DNA of 64,000 nt. It comes from CAVSUZ01 sp963791885. GTDB taxonomy: Bacteria; Pseudomonadota; Alphaproteobacteria; Acetobacterales; Acetobacteraceae. Shown here one piece after another: positions 17,183 to 25,270 of this stretch (positions are counted from its first letter, which is position 1; each line of letters begins with the position of its first letter). The stretch lies in contig CAWBUL010000005.1 of the NCBI GenBank assembly GCA_963791885.1, forward strand, positions 62,001-126,000, read 5' to 3'. The notes under the pieces are model-generated. The model was not told the origin of the DNA. It made no database searches and saw only the letters and a program-made list of their open reading frames with translations. The translations under genes and the position numbers were made by a program.

Positions 17183-18276
17183 TAGCACTACTTTGGCACT
17201 TCATCTGATTGGCTCTGCAATCTTTTCCGGCAATGCGGACATCGGCTTGGCGGTTGTGGCGGAGCGAACAGTCGAGCGATGACAGCGCGGCGGATTTCAG
17301 GAAGCGTCGGCCTCGGAGGGGCTGTCGGGGTCTGGTTCTTTTTTTCCCCGCGCTGCGGCACGGAGCCGCAGGTGCTGAAGGTAGGCAAAGGCGATGCAGC
17401 TCATGAGCGCATGCCGATGCAGCCCGGTCCACGATCGTCCCTCGAAAGCCCCGAGGCCAAGCTCTTGCTTGAGCTGCTGATGGGCCTGCTCGCAGACCCA
17501 CCGCGCCTTGATGCTGACGGCGAGGCGGCGCAGCGACGTGTCTGGCGGCAGATTGCTCAGATAGTATTTCCGCTCGCCGCTGCTGCGCCATTCGCCGATC
17601 AGCCAGACCGCCTCGCCGGGCAAACGGCCGTGACGCGGGCTGCGCGGCCCGTCGGCAACCCGCACGCGCAAAGCCGCAAACCGAGCGGTGAGCGCACCTT
17701 TGCTGCCCTGACGCCAGATGATGCGCCGCCAACGGCAGTTGTCCAGCACGTCCGCACCCGCCCGCGCGTCCTCACTTGGGACGGCATGCCGTCGTGGCTT
17801 TCCCTTGTTGGCACGCGGAAACAGCAGCCCAACGCCGGTGGTGAACACCTTCTGCGTGCGCGGGACGCCAACCGACCAGACCAGATCACGCGCGCTCAAG
17901 CCTTGGCGGAACGGTGCGCTGAGGCCGTATCCCGCATCGGCCAGGACGCGGCCGAAGCGGACGCCGGCGGCGCGCACGCGGTCGATCTCTTTCAGTGCGA
18001 TCTCCGGCTTGGTTAGTGCCGTGCGCTCCGTCTCCGCCACGCCGGCAGCGGCGCAGCGCGCTTCGTCGTCAGTCCACGACTTCGGCAGGAACAGGCGCAG
18101 GCCGATCGGCACCGGCACTTCGCCGCACGCCAGCGTCAGCGAGACCAGCGCCTGACAGTTCGCCTGCTTTCCAAGCTCGCCACAGTATTGTGGAGCGACC
18201 CCGACCGAGAGCGTGCCCTTCTTGGGGATCGCCGTGTCATCGACGACCAGTGACCCTGCCCCCAAACTGTCCTTAC

Positions 18277-19134
18277 TCATAACCAGAATCCGTTCTGGTT
18301 GTGGTCCGTCCTGGACCGGGTTGCGAACTCGTTCGGAGTAAGTCCACGCAGGCTGGTGTGGGGCCGATGGGCATTATAGTCGGCCCGCCAAGCTTCGATG
18401 ATCCTCCGGGCTGCGGGCAAGCCCTGGAAGACGTGCTCATTGAGGCATTCGTCGCGCAAGCGACCGTTCAGGCTCTCGACGAATGCGTTCTGCACTGGCT
18501 TGCCGGGGGCGATGTAGTGCCAGCCGACACCGCGATCTTGCCGCCAACTCAGCACCACATGCGACGTCAGCTCGGTCCCGTTGTCGCTGACCACCAGCAA
18601 GGGGGCGCCGCGCCGTTCTACGATGTAATTGAGTTCGCGCACCACCCTGCGACCGGACAGCGATGTATCCACCACCAGCGCCAGGCATTCGCGGGTGAAG
18701 TCGTCCACCACCACAAGCACCCGAAAGCGGCGGCCGTCGGCCAGTACGTCGGAGACGAAGTCCAGGCTCCAGCGCTGGTTCGGACCCTGTGGCAACGTCA
18801 TTGGCGCGCGCGTTCCCAAAGCCCGCTTGCGACCGCCACGCCGCCGCACAACCAGTCGTTCCTCGCGGTAGAGCCGGAACAGCTTCTTGTGATTTAGCAT
18901 GATCCCTTCTCGCCGCAGCAGAATATGCAAACGCCGATATCCGAACCGGCGCCGCTCGGCCGCCAACGCGCGGAGCCGCGTGCGAACCGCAGCGTCGCCG
19001 CCACGGCGCGATAGGTAACGGAACACCTTCGGTGCAATGCTCAGCAGCGAACAGGCACGCCGCTGCGAATAGCTCTTCTCTTCAATCGCCCAGATCACAG
19101 CTTTCCGCCGCGAGCCGGGCGTCAGAAGTTTTTT
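18277..19134 (-). CDS. IS3-family transposase OrfB (DDE integrase domain)
   Basis: Expected to be made as an OrfAB fusion by -1 frameshifting at the run of six A residues at 19134-19129 (sequence GGAAAAAAC on the minus strand). The product includes YSQRRACSLLSIAPKVFRY, GYRRLHILLRREGIMLN, WSLDFVSDVLADGRRFRVLV with the first Asp, LLVVSDNGTELTS with the second, and FVESLNGRLRDECLNEHVF with the Glu. It ends with NAHRPHTSLRGLTPNEFA. The domain is complete, so the element may be active. Confidence 0.9.
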   Translation of the reverse strand, partial: KKLLTPGSRRKAVIWAIEEKSYSQRRACSLLSIAPKVFRYLSRRGGDAAVRTRLRALAAERRRFGYRRLHILLRREGIMLNHKKLFRLYREERLVVRRRGGRKRALGTRAPMTLPQGPNQRWSLDFVSDVLADGRRFRVLVVVDDFTRECLALVVDTSLSGRRVVRELNYIVERRGAPLLVVSDNGTELTSHVVLSWRQDRGVGWHYIAPGKPVQNAFVESLNGRLRDECLNEHVFQGLPAARRIIEAWRADYNAHRPHTSLRGLTPNEFATRSRTDHNQNGFWL

Positions 19135-19388
19135 CCCAAGGCTTCCTTCAGCGTCGCCACATCCAGCACCAATTCCGCCAGCAGCTTCTTCAGCTTGCGG
19201 TTCTCCTCTTCCAGAGCCTTCAGTCTCTTGGCGTCCGAGATCTCCATCCCGCCGTAGCGCGATCGCCAATTGTAGAACGTCGCGTCGCTGATCCCGTGCT
19301 TGCGGCACAGCTCCGTTACCGGCAGTCCTGCCTGATGGTCTTTCAGCACACCGATGATCTGCTCCTCAGTGAACCGGCTCTTCCTCAT
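19122..19388 (-). CDS. IS3-family transposase OrfA
   Basis: An 88-residue protein with the IS3 helix-turn-helix (MRKSRFTEEQIIGVLKDHQA then TELCRKHGISDATFYNWRSR) and a leucine zipper-like end (KRLKALEEENRKLKKLLAEL). It terminates just after the A6 slippery run, so OrfB is read in the -1 frame. Confidence 0.92.
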   Translation of the reverse strand: MRKSRFTEEQIIGVLKDHQAGLPVTELCRKHGISDATFYNWRSRYGGMEISDAKRLKALEEENRKLKKLLAELVLDVATLKEALGKNF

Positions 19389-19809
19389 CTTCCGTCTCCT
19401 GGCGGGAACGGACTCTAGCTCAGAGCGGGGACATTTCAGGGGGCAGGGTCACCAGCACCGCGTCGTCGCCGCCCACGATGGCATCAGCGCGTTCCGCGAG
19501 CACACGCCATAACGGCGCGTCGTCCCAGCTCGAACTGCTGATGAAGTGGTGCAGTTGATCGTGGCCGCGGAGGCCGAGACGCTCGGCAATCGGCTGTACG
19601 CTCTTCGGACCATCCGGCCCAAGTAGCCCCGTACGTAGAGTGGTCCCCAGCGCCGCCGTGTGCTGCGGCCCATCACTGCAAGAAACGGAATCAACCAGCG
19701 GTCAAGATCGTCTCCGAACGCGACAGAACGGGACACAGCAAGCGCTCCGCTGAATCCCAGTCTGATACAGAACCGCCACGTGACCGTACAAGTGCCAAAG
19801 TAGTGCTAG

Positions 19810-20330
19810 CTAGTATCTAAGGAGTGAAACGGGCCGGGCTGGTGGTCCAGATAGGTGTAGTCGATGAAGCGGCAGCATTCTCGGAATGCTTGCATCGCCT
19901 GCTTAGGTGTCAATAGTTCGGCTCTGTTCGCTCGCCCGGAGTGACTTTTTTTGAGTGTCTGCCTGAGCTGCTTGAGCGCCTTCCAGACGGTCGTCATGCC
20001 CACCGCAACCCCATGCGTCTCGGCAAGCCACTCGCGATGCTCGGCCAGCGTCGCGTCCGGCACCTGTGCCACCCGCTCCTGCAAGGCGCCGTGAAACCGC
20101 ACGAGCTTGCGGGCCTGGCAGGGCTTCTGCGGCCGCGGCGTCGCTGATCCGGTACGCACCAGGCGCTGCCGCGCCTTGACCACATACGACACGCTGACCC
20201 CGAACCGCGCCGCCGCCTGACGCGCCGTCAGCGTGTCCGCTCCGAGGACGCGATCTCGAAGATCCTGCGAGTACGTCTGACCCCGACGCCACACCATCAA
20301 CGCCTCCGACTTCTGCCGGAACGTCAGCAA
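19810..20330 (-). pseudogene. IS630-family transposase remnant (different from the two copies nearby)
   Basis: The N-terminal domain is recognisable: MVWRRGQTYSQDLRDRVLGA and ARFGVSVSYVVKARQRLV form the HTH, followed by EHREWLAETHGVAVGMTTVW and KALKQLRQTLKK. After that the frame shifts near 19940 (the family continuation SLRASEQSR is in another frame) and the catalytic domain is absent. The remaining 100 bases to the IS701-A end are not recognisable. It is a truncated, dead element. Confidence 0.75.
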
Positions 20331-20415
20331 TCACACAGCCGCGCGTCGCACAAAGCGCTTCTGCAATTCCACCCTCAACAGAACCGCTCTAGTACTACAG
20401 TTGCGAATCGGTTGA

Positions 20416-21633
20416 ATGGTTGATTCGCTGGTCCGGCAAGTCGGGAGAACAGGCATGCCGGTTGCAGTTTGGTCGGGATCTGCCTTGGCGTGGGAAGAAG
20501 AACTGACGGCGCTGAAGAATCGTCTGGCGCCGGTCTTCTGCCGCTCTGACGTAGCGGCGTCGGCGGGAGCGTTCATTGATGGCCTGCTGTCCGGCATTTC
20601 GCGCAAGACAGGTAGGCAAATGGCGGAGCAGGCGGGGCTGAGCCGGCCCTATCGGATGCAATCGCTGCTTGGTCGCAGCTCATGGGATGCCGAGGCTTTG
20701 CGTGATCGCGTGCGAAGGGAAGCTGTTGCGTCGCTCGGTGATCCGTCCGGCGTGTTGGTTGTGGACGAGACCGGATTTCTCAAGAAGGGCGAACACTCGG
20801 TCGGCGTGGCGCGGCAATATTCCGGAACGGCTGGCAGGATCGAGAACTGCCAGATCGGTGTCTTTCTCGCTTATGCAAGCCGGTTCGGCCAGGCGTTGAT
20901 CGACCGCAGGCTCTATCTCCCCGATGCCTGGGCGGGCGATCAGGAACGCCGCCGTCGCGTGCAGGTTCCTGAAGCCGTCGCGTTCGCGACAAAGCCGCGG
21001 ATCGCCTGCGAGCTGATCGCTGCCGCTCTCGATGCCGGTGTCCCCTGCGCCTGGGTGCTGGCCGATGCGCTGTATGGCTCGGACTCACGGCTGCGGCGCA
21101 TGCTGGAAGAGCGCGGCCAACCCTACGTGCTCGCCGTGCGCTCGACCCATACCCTGCGCATGGTGACGGTGGACCTGCAGACCGATCCTTCAGAGATGGC
21201 GGATGACTTACCTCCCGAAGCGTGGGCGGTGCATGCTGCCGGCGAGGGTTCGAAAGGGTTGCGCCTCTACGATTGGGCACGCATCGCGCTGCCCTGGGTG
21301 GTGGACGGCAACTTCGAACGCTGGGTGCTGATCCGGCGTAATCGGCGCGATCCGCAAGAGCGTGCCTATTACTTCGCCTTCGCTCCGAGCGGCACTGGAT
21401 TGGCTGAGTTGGCCGGCGCCGCTGGTTTGCGCTGGACCATCGAGGAATGCTTCCAGCGTGCCAAGGAAGAATTGGGCCTCGATCACTGTGAAGCGCGCTC
21501 CTGGCACGGGTGGCACCGTCATATGACCCTCTGCATGGCCGCACTCGGATTCCTGGCCCGGCTTTCTGCCCAGTTGCGACGATCCACCTTCGGTAAACCG
21601 AACGAAAGGAGTCCATTCGCCACCGCCGCGTGA
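20416..21633 (+). CDS. IS701-family transposase
   Basis: A 405-residue DDE transposase of the IS701 family. LVVDETGFLKKGEHSVGVAR contains the first Asp, CAWVLADALYGSDSRLRRML the second, and WTIEECFQRAKEELGLDHCE the Glu region. The ORF ends with SPFATAA, but a family-like tail (VPEIRYLIARLLLAP, VLAWSRWRRRHQATAA) follows in another frame at 21633-21809. A frameshift near 21600 may therefore have trimmed the C-terminus by about 58 residues. Catalytic parts are intact. Confidence 0.88.
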   Translation: MVDSLVRQVGRTGMPVAVWSGSALAWEEELTALKNRLAPVFCRSDVAASAGAFIDGLLSGISRKTGRQMAEQAGLSRPYRMQSLLGRSSWDAEALRDRVRREAVASLGDPSGVLVVDETGFLKKGEHSVGVARQYSGTAGRIENCQIGVFLAYASRFGQALIDRRLYLPDAWAGDQERRRRVQVPEAVAFATKPRIACELIAAALDAGVPCAWVLADALYGSDSRLRRMLEERGQPYVLAVRSTHTLRMVTVDLQTDPSEMADDLPPEAWAVHAAGEGSKGLRLYDWARIALPWVVDGNFERWVLIRRNRRDPQERAYYFAFAPSGTGLAELAGAAGLRWTIEECFQRAKEELGLDHCEARSWHGWHRHMTLCMAALGFLARLSAQLRRSTFGKPNERSPFATAA

Positions 21634-21809
21634 TGATCCCCGCCACCGCTCCGCCAAGCGTGCCGGAGATCCGCTATCTCATCGCGCGCTTGCTCCTCGC
21701 GCCCATCTCCAGAACCCGCTACGTGCTCGCTTGGTCACGCTGGAGACGACGGCATCAAGCCACCGCCGCGCAGGCTCATCGAAAGCGCCGGCGCAATGTG
21801 CAACTGTAG
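21633..21809 (+). pseudogene. Possible displaced C-terminal tail of the IS701-B transposase
   Basis: This 58-codon frame starts at an ATG overlapping the transposase stop and runs to the right inverted repeat. Its sequence (VPEIRYLIARLLLAP then VLAWSRWRRRHQATA) resembles the basic C-terminal tail I associate with many IS701 transposases. It could be a separate small ORF or the end of a frameshifted transposase; the second seems more likely. Confidence 0.45.
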
Positions 21810-21890
21810 TACTAGGGTCGCGATAAACACTTTTTTCATGGCTGCGAACGCACCATCGGTACCTGTACGGGAACGGCCGATCAACGCGCA

Positions 21891-23237
21891 ATGCCTGCAT
21901 CCCTCCCCGTCCGTCAGGCCGTGGCCGGTTTCCGTCGGCGGCTAAGACACGCCTCCCGCCTGTCGGATTGGCCGTTCGCGATGAAGATCGGGGCGCTGCC
22001 GCTGTTGGGGCTGGCGGCAGGCATCGGCATCGCCGCGTATGCCACGCTGACACTGGATTATCAGACAAGGCTGATCCGCGCCGTCGTGGTCGGCGATCTT
22101 CCCGTCGCCATGCGCTTGTTCGAGGAAGCTGGCAGCCTTCAGCGCACGCTCACGGACGCGCACAACGTCCTGGTGGGAACCTCCCGCACTCCGTCCGATG
22201 GCAACGAGCGGGAGATGGCCCGCCTGACCTTCCAACTGGATACCGGGATCAGTGCGCTGGCGGCGGCACGGGCTGATCTCGATTCAACGGCATCATCCGC
22301 CAAGATCACGCGGATCATCGCCGGGCTGACACCGTTCCGGAATGCGATCGCGTCTGCCAGTCTTTATGCGCAAACTTCCATAATGCCGAGCGCCATGCCG
22401 GCCATCGAGAACACGGCGCAGGGTGCGCTCGATGATCTGTCAGCCTTGGCGCGGTCGTCGGTGATCGATGCCAGCCGGCGGGCCGAACAGTCGCGCGTTG
22501 CCGTGGAGAAGGCGCGGCTCAGCTTCGTGGCCGTGACCGGCAGCGTCGCCCTCGCGCTCGGGCTGTTCGCTTTCTTGATGGTGCGCGGAACGGTGCGTTC
22601 GATCCGTTCGATCGCTGACGCGACGCTGCAGGTTGCGCGCGGCGACCAGGTGCTGGACATCACACGCTTGCACCGGCGCGATGAGTTGGGCGCGATCGTA
22701 CGCTCGCTGCGCGTGTTCCAGCACAACGTGGCACGCATTGCGTTCCTCGCGCACCATGATGCGTTAACTGGGCTGCCCAATCGCCGGCTGTTTCATGACC
22801 GGCTGGAACAGGCCTTGGCGCAGGCCGGTCGCGGCGTGGATCTGGCGGTACTGTGTCTCGACCTCGATCGCTTCAAGGCGGTGAATGACACGCTGGGGCA
22901 TCCCGTTGGGGACAAGCTGCTGCAGGAGGTGGCGCAGCGTCTGGCAGCGTGCGTGCGGGAAGGTGACACACTGGCACGACTGAGCGGAGACGAATTTGCG
23001 ATCCTGCAGATCGGTCTGACGCGGCCGGAGGATGCGGCTTTGCTGGCGCATCGCACCATCCGGGTGCTCGGGGAGCCGTACGAGGTTGCCTCGCACAGGG
23101 TGGTTATCGGGACCAGCATCGGCATTTCGGTGACGCCGCGGGACGGTGCCACCGTGGACGCGCTGCTGAAGAATGCCGACACGGCGCTTTATCGTGCGAA
23201 AGCAGAAGGCCGTGGCGTGTTCCGTTTTTTCGAGTAG
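21891..23237 (+). CDS. Membrane diguanylate cyclase (HAMP-GGDEF), 5' part of a broken GGDEF-EAL gene
   Basis: The 448-residue frame has a first membrane helix around 31-51, a periplasmic four-helix sensor region, a second helix around 208-228, a HAMP-like linker (GDQVLDITRLHRRDELGAIV) and a GGDEF domain with DALTGLPNRRLFHDRLEQAL and the active-site motif SGDEF. GGDEF domains make cyclic di-GMP. Translation stops at an in-frame TAG (23235-23237) right after RFFE, yet the same frame continues as AMDAELQARRVLELD, the normal GGDEF-EAL linker. The EAL half lies beyond an IS630 insertion. The truncated protein could still be an active cyclase. Confidence 0.88.
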   Translation: MPASLPVRQAVAGFRRRLRHASRLSDWPFAMKIGALPLLGLAAGIGIAAYATLTLDYQTRLIRAVVVGDLPVAMRLFEEAGSLQRTLTDAHNVLVGTSRTPSDGNEREMARLTFQLDTGISALAAARADLDSTASSAKITRIIAGLTPFRNAIASASLYAQTSIMPSAMPAIENTAQGALDDLSALARSSVIDASRRAEQSRVAVEKARLSFVAVTGSVALALGLFAFLMVRGTVRSIRSIADATLQVARGDQVLDITRLHRRDELGAIVRSLRVFQHNVARIAFLAHHDALTGLPNRRLFHDRLEQALAQAGRGVDLAVLCLDLDRFKAVNDTLGHPVGDKLLQEVAQRLAACVREGDTLARLSGDEFAILQIGLTRPEDAALLAHRTIRVLGEPYEVASHRVVIGTSIGISVTPRDGATVDALLKNADTALYRAKAEGRGVFRFFE

Positions 23238-23285
23238 GCGATGGACGCGGAGTTGCAGGCGCGGCGAGTGCTGGAATTGGATATA

Positions 23286-24456
23286 ATACCAGCCCGCTTA
23301 AACATTGACCGATGCCCATTGCCTTGTTCCGAGCGATCGGATGCGCTGGGGATGATCGGTCAGAAAGAGCCACGCCCGTCGGCACGCCTCGACGATGGCC
23401 TCGTAGCTTTCCCAGACCAAAGCGGTGAGTTTGTTTTGCCGCAGATACTCCCAAACCGTCTCCATTGGATTGAGTTCCGGCGAGTATGGCGGCAGCGGCA
23501 ACAGAGTGATGTTGTCAGGCACGCGCAACCGGCCGCCGGGCTGATGCCAGCCGGCGCTGTCACAGACCAAAATAGCGTGCGCACCAGGCGCCACCTGAGT
23601 GCTGATTTCGCTCAGGTGTTCATTCATCGCTTCGGTGTTGACGCCCGGCATGATGATGGCGGCACCGATGCCTCGGGCTGGGCAGATCGCGCCGAACAGA
23701 TAGGCCGAGTCATGACGGTTGTCGCGCACCATCAGAGGGCGCGAGCCGACCGGCGCCCAAATGTAAGTATGTCCGCCTTTCTGCCCGACCCTGGCTTCGT
23801 CCTGAAACCAGATTTCGAGGTCCGCTGCGGATGCGCTTTCGGGTAGCGCTGCTGCTACCAGGCTGGCGAAGTTTTTTTAAACGCCGCCTCGGCTTTGACA
23901 TCCTTCCTGGGATGATAGGGGCGCGGTTGCAGCCGGGTCAGCCCGAGCGTGTGCAGCCACTTGCCCATCGTGCTGAGGTGAACCCGGGCGTTGTAACGCC
24001 GCGCCGCTTCCTCCTGCAGGTCCACGCAGCGCCAGCGCACCACACCATGCAGTGCCGGATCGGGCCCCGCGATCACCAGCGCCCTGAATTCCGCTTTCTG
24101 CTCGGTCGTCAGCTTCGGCGGGCGGCCGGGGCTGATGCGTGATTGAAGGCCGCCAATCCCCTCGGCATTGTAGCGGTGAACCCAGTCACGCAACGTCTGG
24201 CGGTCCATGCCGCTCTGCCGGGCGGCCTCGCAACGGCTGGCGCCGTCCAGCACCAGAGCAATCGCCAGTAACCGGCGGACCTGGTCAGCGTCGGAGCATT
24301 TGCTCGCCGTTGCCCGAAGCTCCCGTGCACTGTGAGCGGTCCGGCTGACCGCTACCGCTCTGCCCATGCGCGCCTCCCGCGAATCGCCGCGGGAATCGAA
24401 TCACATCTCGCGGGCAGTGGGAACCCGAAGTTAGTCAGAGGTTTCGCGGGTTGGTA
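23286..24456 (-). mobile_element. IS630-family insertion sequence C, inside the GGDEF-EAL gene
   Basis: The element is 1171 bp with ends ATACCAGCCCGC on the left and GCGGGTTGGTA on the right, which match as inverted repeats with one mismatch and a one-base offset. TA is duplicated at 23284-23285 and 24457-24458. Removing the element rejoins the host gene in frame (LELDI then RRAIEEAQFELYY). Confidence 0.87.
23298..24367 (-). CDS. IS630-family transposase in two overlapping frames
   Basis: The first frame (24367 to 23855) has LDGASRCEAARQSGMDRQTL and RDWVHRYNAEGIGGLQSRIS (HTH) and ends shortly after AAFKKTSPAW. The rest continues in the -1 frame, with QDEARVGQKGGHTYIWAPVG, then SPELNPMETVWEYLRQNKLT holding the catalytic Glu. 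The join is a run of seven A residues (minus strand, 23878-23872), a classic slippery site, so a fused transposase could be made by programmed -1 frameshifting. A lost A in the assembly is the alternative. Confidence 0.82.
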
Positions 24457-24458
24457 TA

Positions 24459-25202
24459 AGGCGCGCGATCGAAGAGGCGCAGTTCGAACTTTACTATCAG
24501 CCGCTGATAAGCCTCCCGACGCATGAGATCAGCGGGTTCGAAGCATTGCTGCGCTGGCACCATCCTGAGCGTGGGCTGGTCTCCCCCGCCGAGTTCATCC
24601 CCATTGCCGAAGATACCGGCCTGATCGACACGATCGGCGCCTGGGTGCTCCGACAGGCATGCAGCGAAGCGACCGGCTGGCCGGAGCATGTGAAGATCGC
24701 TGTCAATCTTTCTCCGGCGCAGTTCCGTAGCGACGAGCTGGTGGGCATCGTCAATCAGGCCCTGATCGCCTCGGGCCTGGAACCATCACGGCTGGAGCTG
24801 GAAATCACCGAGAGCGTGCTCCTTCAGCAAGACGATCCGAACCTGATGACGCTGCATCGGCTGCGGCAGATGGGGGTGCGGATTTCCATGGATGATTTCG
24901 GGACGGGGTATTCGTCTCTGAGTTATCTGCGCAGCTTCCCATTCGACAAGATCAAGATCGACCGGAGCTTCGTGAAGGGCCTATCCAACGATGGCGGTTC
25001 GGTGGCGATCGTGCGCGCGGTGACGGGCCTCAGTCGCAGCCTGGGCATCACCACGACGGCGGAAGGCGTGGAAACCGACGAGCAACTGCACTGTCTGGCG
25101 CGTGAAGGATGCCACGAGGTGCAGGGCTATCTATTCAGCAAGCCGGTGCCGGCGGACAGGGTGCCGATGCTTCTCGACACGGTCGAGCCTGTGCTGGGGT
25201 GA
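24459..25202 (+). pseudogene. EAL phosphodiesterase domain, 3' part of the broken GGDEF-EAL gene
   Basis: The frame continues the GGDEF gene after the IS630: AIEEAQFELYYQPLI, then FEALLRWHHPERGLVSPAEF (EAL motif), LELEITESVLL, SMDDFGTGYSSLSYLRSFPF (the DDFGTG metal-binding loop) and TTAEGVETDEQL. All catalytic landmarks of a cyclic di-GMP phosphodiesterase are present and the C-terminus (VPMLLDTVEPVLG) is complete. It has no start of its own apart from an internal TTG at 24546, so it is likely not expressed as a functional domain. Confidence 0.88.
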
Positions 25203-25270
25203 TAGGTCGAAGAAACGAACAGCTCCCGCCGTCGCCTTCTCGGGTGAACGTAAAAGTGGCGGCAACGGTG

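Larger units (their letters stand above)
18251..19451 (-). mobile_element. IS3-family (IS407 group) insertion sequence
   Basis: The element is 1201 bp with ends TGACCCTGCCCCCAAA (18251) and GGGGGCAGGGTCA (ending 19451), flanked by a 4-bp CCAG duplication (18247-18250, 19452-19455). The TG...CA termini, 4-bp duplication and orfA/orfB layout fit the IS407 group. It is inserted inside the IS701-A transposase. Confidence 0.93.
17297..19736 (-). pseudogene. IS701-family transposase, frameshifted and split by IS3
   Basis: The N-terminal part (19736 down to 19452) begins MSRSVAFGDDLDRWLIPFLA and shifts frame near 19625, where one G of a G run appears missing (RGYLG instead of RGLLGPDGPKSV). The gene is then interrupted by the IS3. 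It resumes at about 18250 with LVVDDTAIPKKGTLSVGVAP, containing the first catalytic Asp, and ends with WVCEQAHQQLKQELGLGAFE, which holds the catalytic Glu region. Removing the IS3 and one CCAG restores AVLVVDDTAIP in frame. Confidence 0.88.
17186..19805 (-). mobile_element. IS701-family insertion sequence A, interrupted by an IS3 element
   Basis: Inverted ends CACTACTTTGGCACTT (17186) and AAGTGCCAAAGTAGTG (ending 19805) are flanked by CTAG on both sides (17182-17185 and 19806-19809), matching the YTAR target preference of IS701. Without the 1201-bp IS3 and its 4-bp duplication the element is about 1415 bp, close to the 1419 bp of the second IS701 at 20393. Confidence 0.9.
20393..21811 (+). 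mobile_element. IS701-family insertion sequence B
   Basis: The element is 1419 bp with ends TACTACAGTTGC (20393) and GCAACTGTAGTA (ending 21811) and CTAG duplications at 20389-20392 and 21812-21815. Its transposase differs strongly from that of IS701-A, so this is a separate member of the family using the same target. Confidence 0.93.
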
